This document shows positions 1 to 10,800 of a stretch of DNA of 64,000 nucleotides, piece after piece. Numbering within the stretch: the stretch's first letter is position 1; each line of letters starts with the position of its first letter. Under the pieces are notes generated by a model. That model did no database searches. It had not been told where the DNA came from and saw nothing but the letters and a program-made list of their open reading frames with translations. A program made the translations under genes and the position numbers. The DNA lies in NCBI GenBank assembly GCA_949987705.1, contig OX465281.1, forward strand, positions 172,064,516 through 172,128,515. Direction: 5' to 3'. This DNA comes from Thereva unica. Lineage: Eukaryota; Arthropoda; Insecta; Diptera; Therevidae.

Positions 1-1344
1 ACAGAAAAAGACTAAAATATCGGTCTTACAATTGAGGAATAACGAATGGAAGAAGGAAAATTAGCTCGGATCGGGAAACCTTCCAAAAGGAAGAAGAAAA
101 TCGAAATTGCCGAATACGAAAAAGTAACGTCAACAAGTGACTAACAGACATATCCGAGTTAATACAGTAGACTAGAAGGAACTAGCCTTCGTTGGGCGCC
201 ATTTTTGTAACTGTCGTTGGGTTAGCTGAGCTTACGCTCGAAGAGAAGGACAGAAGAATCTCATTGCCACAGGAACACATTACAAAAAGTAAGGGGATGG
301 GGGGGGGTCACTGGAGACCAAAAAAAAGAAAGTGGCTGGACAAGGTCTTAAAAAAGGAAATCGCAAAAAAAAATTGGTTTGCCTCCACTACACTTGGTGC
401 GGGCACGTCGAGCGATGCTCTAGCTAGCTCGCCGGATGGGGGGGTTCGCAGTGTAAGGAGACAAGGAAAGGGGTGACAGTTTTGATAACTATAAAATTAC
501 GTGCCACGAAGAACCAACCGAAAATAAACTTCAAAAGGGGCGATAGGGGGACCGGTCCAGGACCATCGAGAGAGGGCTACAAGGTATTTGAATTCATAGT
601 CATGCCAGCCGATGCGTTCGGGAGATGAAATTCGAAAGAGGAAAAAAAACTAACTACTGGAAGTACTTACATTACTCCTTTTCAGAAGGAGGTACTTCAC
701 CTCCTCACCACTGGCCTCCACGTCCGCCGTTCACCTATTACTTACTTACATAGCTGACTCCCAATTCTTCCTAGTAGAAAGATAAAAAAAATGGAGAGAG
801 AAAGAAGAATACTGCGAGTTCATTCAGATATAATGACACTGTTGGTTTATTAAATAAAAAAAAAACAACTCAATGATCTAAGCAATGAATTACAAAAAAG
901 AAAAAAAAATTCCTCTCTTAAATTTTTACCCTGGATTAGGCTAAAGTCGAACATGTAACGTGGTACCAAAAAGAATCATTGTTTCATAAATAAGAATTGC
1001 ATAGTTATTGCTCATCGTTTCTCTACGCTGACATTCAAAGTAACAAAAAAAACTCCTGAATGCATATTCAACAGACATAAAAAAAAATAAATTTAAAAGT
1101 TTCTAATATCGTCATAAATATTTTTCCATACTTTTTTTTCCTTTTTTTATGCTCAGTACTACTTGACAATAACTGAATTCTGTTGATTTAATCTTTATTA
1201 TTATTTTGATCTCTTTCTCTTATATTTTTATTTCTAGTTCAACAATCATTGGAAGGATCTGGCTTACAAACAATAAAAAAACTAACAATATTCTATTTGA
1301 GCTAAATTCTCTACACTCTTAGTTATGGGGGGTTTAATATTTAT
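1..1344. other. Non-coding AT-rich DNA, no gene recognised
   Basis: Long A and T runs and many stops in all frames. The one moderate open frame (192-476, 94 codons) is lysine-rich and matches no family I know. I treat it as chance or very old transposon debris. Confidence 0.5.
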
Positions 1345-1518
1345 GTTTAATAAACTAGCTGGGACCCGGTGCGCCTACGCTGCACCCATAAGTCAATAGT
1401 AAACAATAAAAACCATCCATTGACTTAATATTTTTCGAGATATGAATTTTACACAGATGAAATGCCTCAAAGAACATGGGTCTTGCGTCGGCCGCCATGA
1501 ATCGGTATATTGAGTCTA

Positions 1519-2522
1519 CTACATTGCTTATTGTATTCTACTTATCATACCCTTTCATTTGATACCCATGTTGAGGGGATTGTGAAGAAAGTGGTAATCC
1601 GGCCTCTTTAGACGGCCGCCATGGATCTAAAGATATATTTTGTATACTACATTGCTTATTGTATTCTACTTATCATACCCTTTCATTTGATACCCATGTC
1701 GAGGTGGTTGTGAAGAAAGTGTTAATTCGGCCTTTTGAGACGACCGCCATGGATCCTAAGATATATTTTGTATACTACATTGCTTATTGTATTCTACTTA
1801 ACATACCCTTTCATTTGATACCCATGTTGAGGTGGTTGTGAAGAAAGTGGTAATCCGGCCTCTTGAGACGGCCGCCATGGATCTAAAGATATATTTTGTA
1901 TACTACATTGCTTATTGTATTCTGCTTATCATACCCTTTCATTTGATACCCATGTCGAGGTGGTTGTGAAGAAATTGGTACCCCGCCCTCTTGAGACGGC
2001 CGCCATGGATTTAAAGATATATTTTGTATACTACATTGCTTATTGTATTGTACTTAACATACCCTTTCATTTGATACCCATGTTGAGGTGGTTGTGAAGA
2101 AAGTGGTAATCCGGCCTCTTGAGACGGCCGCCATGGATCTAAAGATATATTTTGTATACTACATTGCTTATTGTATTCTACTTATCATACCCTTTCATTT
2201 GATATCCATGTCGAGGTGGTTGTGAAGAAAGTGGTACCCCGCCCTCTTGAGACGGCCACCATGGATCTAAAGATAGATTTTCTATGCTACATTGCTCATT
2301 GTATTGTACTTAACATACCCTTTCATTTGATACCCATGTTGAGGTGGTTGTGAAGAAAGTGGTAATCCGGCCTCTTGAGACGGCCGCCATGGATCTAAAA
2401 ATATATTTTGTATACTACATTGCTTATTGTATTCTACTTATCATACCCTTTCATTTGATACCCATGTCGAGGTGGTTGTGAAGAAAGTGGTACACCGCCT
2501 TCTTGAGACGGCCGCCATGGAT
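1519..2522 (+). repeat. 128-bp tandem array, dimeric 256-bp higher order
   Basis: Units start at 1519, 1647, 1775, 1903, 2031, 2159, 2287 and 2415 (CTACATTGCTTATTG), exactly 128 bp apart; the last is cut by the hairpin at 2523. From the second unit on, two variants alternate. One has CTTATCATACC with CATGTCGAGG, the other CTTAACATACC with CATGTTGAGG and GGTAATCCGG. The true period is therefore 256 bp. Apparent 60-codon frames repeat every 256 bp for this reason and are not genes. Confidence 0.93.
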
Positions 2523-2669
2523 CATTTTAGTTTCAATAGCGTCATGGCCTACCTATTGTTTGACATCTGCGTAAATTTGAAATTTTCATTAAATGTAATG
2601 ATTCAATTTAATGACAATTTTACATTTGTCAAACAATAGGTAGGCCATGAAGCTATTGAAACTAAAATG
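2523..2669. repeat. Hairpin element, 43-bp arms
   Basis: The arm 2523-2565 is the reverse complement of 2627-2669 with one mismatch, around a 61-nt loop; the ends are CATTTTAG and CTAAAATG. It cuts the last minisatellite unit after GGAT. It could be a minimal MITE or a fold-back; no clear target duplication was found. Confidence 0.85.
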
Positions 2670-2854
2670 AAGTGAAAATTCCTAAAATTACCATTTTTTT
2701 GTTTTTTCAGGCATTTTTTTAAATTTTTCTCTCCGTAAGAACCATCCTCGTACTTCAACGAATATTCGAAAAAAAAAATTAGTCCAATAGGTCCAGCCGT
2801 TCTCGAGTTTTGCGCTTAGCAACACATTTAGCGATTCATTTTTATATTATAGAT

Positions 2855-4463
2855 AAAAGTTCAAATCAAATATTTTCTTTTCGTTTTTTTGTCTGTTTTC
2901 TTTTTGGTGAATACTTATCATATATCTATATATACATATTTAAAATCTTTATTATTTCCTTTTTTCTTTCTGCGTGTTTAATTACAAAATAAATTCGTTC
3001 TAGAACGTTATGGAGTGTTAGTGTTCATAAAAAAAATGATAAATGATTGGAATTTGTTTGGCCGAACAAAAAAAGGTTCTAATCAAACTTAAATAAAATT
3101 AATATTAAAAAAAAGTTTAACATGCATGCTTATCTTAAATTTTATTTCCTGTTGCAACTGCGTTCTCAGCTCCTCCTCCAAAGGTTCACTCTCCTTTTTT
3201 TAATGATTTCACAATTTGCCCTTATCCCTCCATGATTCCTGCTGCATTAATTTATTATCTATTACAATTCCGCCATAATAAGAAAATATTCTTTGTTCTT
3301 CTATTTGTATTTTTTTTTTCGTATAACTCGTTAATTAACCATAGAGAAATCAAACAGAAATTCTTTTTGTTTCTTTAACTTATTACCCTCTGAACGAACT
3401 TCGTACACTCGCTTTCTTTGCCGTAACTACCGCAAAAATTCATACGAATCTATTTCAGCACCTCGCGTCCCAGCCAACTTTTTATTTTTCACATCGTCGA
3501 TACTCGAATCTTAATGCCGGATCTTAATCGCACAGTAGGAGGAAAAAAATTTTTTATGCACCTACAGCCTATGAAGATGGGATTATATTCCATTTGGGAA
3601 AAAAAAAATTTTACGCGGAAGAAACATATTTTCTGGTTTTTTTACAAGTTGAAGAGCGTCACCTTATCTCAGGAACCAAAATGGCGTGTCACTTTATTAA
3701 GGGACTCTTCCTTCCGGTCACTATTTTTTACATTATAAATCTTCTTTTCCCTTTTTTTAACATAAACAACGAAATTATGAACAATAAAAAAAGGAACTAT
3801 CTACCGAGAAAAGGAACTTTTTCTGTTTTTTTCTTTTTTTTCGGGCGACGCTACACAAACTGTTTCTTATTTATTACAGAAAACTTTTTCCCAGCTCACT
3901 TGAACACGTCGACTCACTCTCAAAAACTTTTTCTTTCTGACTCGTTCCCTGCACTCCAGTCACGCCAGAAGATTCCGAACCTCTTCCCCCTTTCCTCCCG
4001 GTTCGCGCACAAAGTCGCGTCACGCGAAATTCCCCATTTCCATCGTTCTTTTGAAAAAAAAGTCAAATTGCCATTGCCCAAAAGAGGAGATATCAATAAT
4101 TACAATAGAATGAAAAAGTGAATTATTCATTTTCCTTTTCTTCGCCCATACCAAATAATCAAGAGAGTTTTTTTTTCTTTGTGGGTGAATCCCGGTGTCG
4201 CGACCTGATTGGCTAATTCTTTAGAAGCCGACCGCGTCCATGGGGAAAAGTGTTGCGTGGGCAACAAATTGGTGGATAATTATTTTTTGAAAAAAAGATA
4301 AGCCAAAAGGGGAAATGAATGGGCCAAAAGGCACGAATAGAGGGATTCTTTAAAAAAGAAATTCTTTAGTAGGACATTGCTTAGCAACGGCAATTTATGA
4401 GGATCAATCCATTTTCGTGGGAGATTTATTTAACTCGTGACTTCGGACATTGCCGACCGTTAC
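2855..4463. other. No gene seen
   Basis: Low-complexity T-rich DNA. The frame at 3594-4121 (175 codons) is rich in F and K from homopolymer runs and has no recognisable domain. The 4170-4260 part is more GC-rich (GTCGCGACC, GCGTGGGC), but I found no promoter evidence. Confidence 0.4.
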
Positions 4464-5470
4464 AAAGGTCCAGCATATCTCACCAAAGGGGAAGTGGGTG
4501 CCAATTTTATACAACAGCACCTCACACATTTAATTCACCACTCCCTTTTGGTATTCTAAGCACCCAAACCACCGCCGAAAATTCTTCTCGTATATGCCGC
4601 TTCCAACATGTCTGTCAACCCCAAAGTGTCCGCGGCATAAGCCCAGCCAGTGATCAAACCACAAGAAAAATCTGAAATAATTCACCTCTACAGAATGGTG
4701 AATTTGTATTCCTATAATGAGATAAAGCCACTGACATATAATAATGGACTGCTCATCAGCAATTATTCCCATACAAACCGATGGCACCAAAAAGGTATAG
4801 TCGCTCGCTCATCCATAAGCCCCCAAACTGACAGAAGCACTCAGAAATAAAATCAATTAGAAAAAAATAGACGGGTATAGTGATGTTTATACCTTTTGCT
4901 CTTTTCCCCATAAGCCCCCGGATTTTAACATACAGAATGTCAGTTGCTAAGACAGGCGTTAAGAACTTAAATCAGATATACATAAAATTTGCAAATTAAT
5001 GAAAAAAAGGCATTTTAAAAGGTGAAAAAGTGAAAATAGTGTTTATTAATTTTTTTAAACAAAATATTTGTGTTGTTTTAATGTTTTAAGTACGTATTTA
5101 AAAAAATGTAAATTTCAAAAGTGATTCCGGTGTTTAAATGGGGTGGAAAAAGGTTTTTAGCCTATGGAACAAATTGGTGCCATGAAAAATTTCTCATAAG
5201 CAGTCCATTCTATATGTCAGTGGATAAAGCAAAGTCTGGGCGACAACGTAGCTAACATGCCAGAAAATCTATGCAGTAAGGCAGAGTGTATTTTAACTTT
5301 TAACACAGCCCCGAGTGTCATCGTCTCTTGTACCCCGTCCGCCCCTTTTCCCATCGTTATACGAAAGTTCTGACGATTTTTCATGTGTGAGAGCGTTACG
5401 CGAATGAAATTGATTCACTCTCATGTAAATTTTTTTAAGCAAACGTCCCTAAAGAAGTTTTACTTCAAAA
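4464..5470. repeat. Repeat family X, copy 1, interrupted by a MITE
   Basis: Matches 50143-50650 almost base for base from AAAGGTCCAGCA to TTTTACTTCAAAA, apart from one insertion of 496 bp plus a 6-bp duplication. Without the insertion it is 505 bp against 508 bp for copy 2. It has no coding capacity. Copy 2 ends exactly where a Jockey-type LINE resumes, so TTTTACTTCAAAA is probably a real element end. Confidence 0.88.
4728..5223. mobile_element. MITE with CCACTGACATATA termini and 6-bp target duplication
   Basis: Starts CCACTGACATATA and ends with its complement; the inverted ends match over about 25 bp with one difference. ATAAAG flanks it on both sides (4722-4727 and 5224-5229). The empty site exists in this window at about 50400 in repeat X copy 2 (GATAAAGCAAAG), which proves the insertion and its limits. 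496 bp, non-coding. Relatives lie at 21622-22053 and 22707-23158. Confidence 0.92.
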
Positions 5471-5821
5471 AAGTTCGAACTTTCAAAAGTTAATAACTTT
5501 TGAAAAAGAGTTGATAATTACAAACTACCAAAACAGTCGTGTTCCAAAAGTTCAGATCTCAATGAATATCAATTTTTTTTCCATATGAGAAAATTCGTGT
5601 TTCATAGTGTACTACACGGCGTACAATTGCATTAATTTAGCCGCCCTGATGAATTTTTATTATGCCCAATGGTCTCAATTTTGTTTTACTTGTTTATTGA
5701 GAAATCAGCTCATCAGCTGCGTCTATGGAGACGAATTTCATCAGAAAATGGCGGCACGCAATTGTTAATTTATTGGGTACTAATGTATCCCGTCCTCGTC
5801 GCCACTGTTGGATCTGTGTGA

Positions 5822-6291
5822 TCCACAAGAAAATATACAACAATTATGGTTACTAAATCTTTATTAATAATTGTCTCTTATACAGAAACCTTGACACACG
5901 ACAATTGATTAAAGAGTAAAACCCAGGCTGCTTTGCAGTGCTGAAGTTGAAGCTGAAGGCTTCTTCTTCTTGACAGTTTATGATTATATCTGTTTTAGTG
6001 TTGCCAACTATGTATCGATGTCGGTTGCCAACATTATTTATATATTTGTTATTATTTACCATAAGTTCGTGTACCTCGTTATCGACTTTCTTGCTCTTGT
6101 TTAAAATATTCATGAATCTTTACAATTTTATTTATGTAATTTTTCTTCTTCTTATATGCATTAACAAGGTTCACATCACTTTGATTCCTCTTCATCAATT
6201 TATTCAAGACCATTTTCTCTTTAACTTGCATAATAATTTCATCATTTATCCAGTCATTATTTTTTATATGTTGTGGCGGAGGATTTTGCAT
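5822..6291 (-). pseudogene. Possible LINE remnant (endonuclease-RT linker)
   Basis: Minus-strand frames include WINDEIIMQVKEKM and a lysine-rich YKKKKNYINKIVKIHEYF stretch (6079-6291). They resemble the linker between endonuclease and reverse transcriptase in non-LTR elements. Nothing catalytic is preserved and a stop separates the two frames. The assignment rests on composition and a short pattern, so it is weak. Confidence 0.35.
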
Positions 6292-6520
6292 ATTTAATTA
6301 TTTGGCAAAGAGAATAAAGTTTAACAGAGACCGGAAATCCAACAATTGGATAATTTTTGATCGAAACAATTTGGTGCTCACGAAACCCTTGCATTTATTT
6401 AACATCCTCAGTTCCCTTTAGAAATAAACATCTCACGTTGATCGAATATATCATTGTCATGGAGCGAGAAATCAACATTGAAATCATTACACAGATCAGT
6501 AATTGTATGGCCGATAGGCC

Positions 6521-6808
6521 CATTTTACACGATGAAACACAAAACATAAAGTTTCCAGCAAGCTTTGGCTAGGGGTGAGAGAGGGCTTGAGGGGACGTGA
6601 AATTTTGCCAACAAACTTTTGGAAGCAACTTTGCGGAAACAGTTTGACAGCTTCAGGTTTGTTGTTGTTTTTTCTCTGATTTCTTTGTAAAAAAGAGAAA
6701 TGAGAAGTTTACTCATGTAGACACCGATGAAGTTTTTGAGGAAACTCCAAAAGGGAATTAGCGATTGCAGGCAACTTTGTTTCGTTTCGTGTTTCATCGT
6801 GTAAAATG
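6521..6808. mobile_element. MITE, first of two adjacent copies
   Basis: 288 bp with perfect 20-bp inverted ends CATTTTACACGATGAAACAC. It is nearly identical to the copy at 6828-7115, with the same orientation and length. Between the copies lie 19 bp (AGCCATAAATAGACAGGCA). AGCC follows both right ends. Non-coding; the minus-strand frames across it are shadows shared by both copies. Confidence 0.9.
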
Positions 6809-6827
6809 AGCCATAAATAGACAGGCA

Positions 6828-7115
6828 CATTTTACACGATGAAACACAAAACATAAAGTTTCCAGCAAGCTTAGGCTAGGGGTGAGAGAGGGCTTGAGGG
6901 GACGTGAAATTTTGCCAACAAACTTTTGGAAGCAACTTTGCGGAAACAGTTTGACAGCTTCAGGTTTGTTGTTGTTTTTTCTCTGATTTCTTTGTAAAAA
7001 AGATAAATGAGAAGTTTACTCATGTAGACACCGATGAAGTTTTTGAGGAAACTCCAAAAGGGAATTAGCGATTGAAGGCAACTTTGTTTCGTTTCGTGTT
7101 TCATCGTGTAAAATG
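6828..7115. mobile_element. MITE, second of two adjacent copies
   Basis: A 288-bp twin of 6521-6808 with the same 20-bp inverted ends and only a few substitutions. The repeat period is 307 bp. It ends 553 bp before the Bap170 start codon, so it lies in or next to the promoter region of that gene. Confidence 0.9.
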
Positions 7116-7668
7116 AGCCACAGAATGCTGATATTAAAGCCAATACGTGTGCCAGTAAAGTTTATAAAATAAATACTTTACTTTGTTCATTCTAGGTTAT
7201 TTCAAAATTTTTCGAAAATAATAGAAAGTAAGATTAGCTGTTAAGCATCAATTGAAATTAAAGAAAGAACCGGTAGGATTTTAAGCGTGACGAGTAGGAA
7301 TATAAAATGGGGATATTCCAGTACGATAACAGACCCTTATGTATCCACTGTAGCTGTTTTAACAATATTTAATGTTCATTATTATTGGTTTCGAAATAAT
7401 ATTAGTAACGTTAATTTATTTACAATTATTATTTTCATTGTTTTGTCGAATATTTTAAATGGGATTTTAACCGCTAACGAGGTTAACCGAAATCAACAGA
7501 AGTGCTAATTATTAGTTCAAGCTGGCAGTGCTGCTCCGATGAAGGCGAATTTATCATTCTCGGCGAATTCAGATAAAAAGAAGCAAAGCCGATTGTCAAA
7601 ACAAAACGCATAGCGTTCATATATTTGTTGTAAAATTTAGTTAATGAGGTGCCTTTTATTTAAAAATT
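7116..7668 (+). promoter_or_regulatory. Upstream and 5' UTR region of Bap170, no element resolved
   Basis: This is the interval between the MITE pair and the first ATG of the ARID2-type gene. It must hold at least part of the 5' UTR, but I could not identify a TATA box, initiator or DPE with confidence. The 73-codon frame at 7287-7508 is hydrophobic and AT-driven and is not considered a gene. Confidence 0.35.
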
Positions 7669-7847
7669 ATGACGACCACTGAGATAAAGGAAGAACCAGG
7701 GACGCCAGCTGCAGCAAATAATGAAGATAACACAAGTAATATTGGTAAAACTGTAAGTGCAAAAAAAGCAGCGCGTTTCGAACCCCATGATCTACGAGAC
7801 AGAGACGTCTTCTACAAGGATTTGCAAAATTTTCACGAAAATCGAAA
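7669..7847 (+). CDS. Bap170: Bap170 exon 1, N-terminus and start of ARID
   Basis: The first ATG is followed by an acidic, low-complexity leader, then by [12 protein letters not shown], the first helix of the ARID fold. The donor is AAA|GTAAAT at 7848. The exon ends in phase 2, so the codon AA|T (Asn60) is completed by exon 2. The start is the only ATG near this point, and the short leader fits the family. The 48-bp intron is typical of compact insect introns. Confidence 0.88.
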
Positions 7848-10800
7848 GTAAATGATTGAAATCTTTATTATCCCCTTTAACATCTAATTTTGCAGTACAC
7901 CAATAACAAGATTTCCAAAAATTAATGGGCGAGAGGTGGATCTGCATAAACTATATTGGGAAGTTATTTCCAGAGGAGGCTGGCTAAAGGTTAATATCCG
8001 CAATGAATGGGATGAACTGCTTTGTGTTTTAGATTTAAAACTGAAATGTGTGAATGCTGCGGTTGCTTTAAAACATATATATACAAGGTATTTAGATAAA
8101 TTTGAAAAGGCAAATTTTCTGGGAGAAGATCCTGATAAAAATGATGAACCGGAAGAGGAAGGGCGGCATAAAAAGTGGTCTTCGAAAAGTTTTAATTCTG
8201 TTCCAATGACCTATAATTACAATCAACATGAAGTATCTCATCAGCTTCGAATAATACATAAGCTGTCAACAGATCTGTACAAAGGGTCGGAGTACGATAA
8301 ACTATTACTATCACTTATTTCACCGCTTCCAAATGAACAGGATTTTGCGATCAATGTGTGTACTCTTATGGCTAATGAAAGCAAGCACACATTACGGATC
8401 GAGCATTGTCCTAAACTATTGGATGCCCTTATGGCACATGCTGGTGTTTATTGCCACTGTAAGTTTCGTTTAAAATAATTTTATAGATAATAACCAAAAA
8501 CTTTCAGCTTCTATGCGAGATTTATTCTACGAGCTATATACAAAAATAAGACGGCATTCCTTGCAATCATTTTGGAACGACTGTCTCGATAATAAGCCTC
8601 AAATTCTGGAGTTGACATATGATGACTACTTCCAAACTCCTGATGAGAGGTTTTCCGATTTCGGAGCAGGGCGTCCACCGCTTCGTTTAGGCCAAAAAGA
8701 AATATTTCAAGATGGTTTAAATGCGAGCCCGGAGGACTGTAGTCCAATGGATTTCAATAATCTGGATTTTCTGGCATTAGGAAGAGGTCTTGGAACTCAT
8801 GATTATATTGGACAAAGAATTCATCAAGTATCTTCAATTATAAGAAACTTGAGCTTCTTTGAGGAAAATGTCACAACATTAGCTAAAAATCGAACGTTTA
8901 TACGCTTCTTAGTAATGTCTTCGAATATTAGATGGGGCAATATTCATCACATGGCACTAGACGTATGCGGAAATATTGCAACTGAGCTGGAACTATCAGA
9001 TCCTACGTCGGATGATTTAACACGATTATTTCTTTCTACTATTTGTGAAGGACTCGAAGGTCAAGACAGAGGAGTTATTATAAGTTGTCTGGAAATTTTA
9101 TACAAATTGTGCCAAAAAGATATTAATGCGGAGCATATTCATAAATGTTTGGACCAGAAGGTTTATGATCAGATAAGCTTATTTCTCTCCTTAAACGATA
9201 TAATGTTACTTTTATATACGCTGGAGTGTATATATGCCTTAAGTTCACTTGGATTTCGTTCTTGTAACTCGCTTATACAAGTTAAAGGAATTGTTGACAC
9301 CTTAGTATCGCTTATCACTGTTGAGGTAAGAGTATTTGTTTAAAAGACTATATTTCATTAATTCGTACAATTCTCTATTTAAAATTCTTAAAAATGCGTT
9401 GCGTCTTAGACTTTTGAGAAGAAAGAGTTGGCTCAAGATCTTTTAATTCGCTTTAGATAATGTCTTAACCAAAAGTATGCAATGATTTGGAGGAATTCAT
9501 TTGTTTCCGAAGAATTAAATTGAAAGTGAGATCTTTGTTATCTTCTTTATTTTAATAAAACTTATTTATGAAGACTCTTCTGTCTACAGCTATTTATAAT
9601 ACAAAACAGGTAAATTCCAGTTCTAACATTATGCACTAATTCTAGTTCTAACGAATGTTCTGATTATAGTTCAAACTAACTTTTTTTTGTCACTGAAAAG
9701 TCGATATCATGTTGATGCATTGCATGCGTACAACTCCATCTTTTTAAGTAACGTGTTATGTTTACGCAGCTCGGCTGCAAAGTCAAAATTGCATACAACT
9801 GTATAGTAAAAAATAGGGTATGAATACAAGTTCTTTTGTGCCATACAGACATTCCCAATCGGATTAAAATGTCCAAGATAATCAGATTAGTTTGGTCAAA
9901 AATCTAATAGATTTTTCTCCAGGTGCTTTTTCCTGCATAAAATGAGATACAAAGTTGTTTTCTGAAATCAGAATATTTTGCAGAAGAATAGTAGTTTGCA
10001 AGACGCCTTATTACACCTAAAAACGTCTATATACCTGCATTTGCTCCTTCGTAGACACATTAAGCCACCGTAGGAATGTTGCAGGCATGGTATAATTATA
10101 TTGCACGCTCTCCTACCTCTACAATTTTCCCGCAAAACAAGGCTTGTCCACTTGCACTTGTTTGAAAATTCTTTCATAAATAGAATTACTAGGCTGTGGA
10201 ACCATCTTCCATAGTCAACAATTTCAAAGGAGATTAAACGCAAGGTCCCTCCAAACACTCCAGACTTCTATTAATCTATCCTCCCCTCTAGTCCTTCCTT
10301 CGAATCAGTTTTACTGCTAGACATTCCACCATGACAGCTACTAAGTGAGAGGCTTATAGCAAAAGGAGATTTATCACGGATTAGTCAGAGGAAAGTATGA
10401 ATTAAAACATTTTTTTAATTGGAATGCCTTTTCTTCTAATCAAGCATGGATTTTTATTTGCCAATTATTCTAAAAATCTTGGTTTTGCAAATTACTCCCT
10501 ATATAATTTTCAGTCTAATGTATTTGGCGAGGTATGCACTCGGGTCGAATAATTATGTTGGGCTAAAAGTAAAGAACATAATGGCTTATCTCCAAAAAAA
10601 GTTGTATCAATCATCCCCTTATTTTATCAGTAGCTTGTGGCGAACCTTTTTACGTGTATGCATCAATATATTAAAAAAAATTCATCTTCCAGAATTTGTG
10701 GATAATTAAAAACAGGGAAAGAAGTTAGTTTGTGCAAAAAAAAAAAAAACATTACAAATATAATTGATAATACAATATCCACATATAATTTTATAATAAT

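Larger units (their letters stand above)
1345..2854 (+). repeat. Dispersed insect repeat with an internal minisatellite
   Basis: The left end has the motif TAAACTAGCTGGGACCCGG (from 1350). The right end runs through CCAGCCGTTCTCGAGTTTTGCG and GCAACACATTTAGCGATTC to about 2854. Both end motifs, and the internal TTTCATTTGATACCCAT, look like a widespread non-autonomous insect repeat; I cannot name the family. The centre is expanded into a 128-bp tandem array and is followed by a short hairpin. Parts of the same framework recur at 12735-12925 and 62935-63262, where the unit is single. Boundaries are approximate. Confidence 0.5.

Noticed and set aside
1659..2639. Four similar 60-70-codon frames repeating every 256 bp
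   Set aside because: They follow from the tandem array period and have no coding signature.
3594..4121. 175-codon open frame
   Set aside because: Composition reflects T and A runs; no domain, no splice context.
5620..5790. Possible inverted repeat (GTACAATTGCATTAATTTAGC / AATTGTTAATTTATTGG)
   Set aside because: Too many mismatches for a confident element.
9676..9876. Possible extra Bap170 exon in early intron 3
   Set aside because: Stops in the + strand frames and no splice-site pair that keeps phase 0 between exons 3 and 4.
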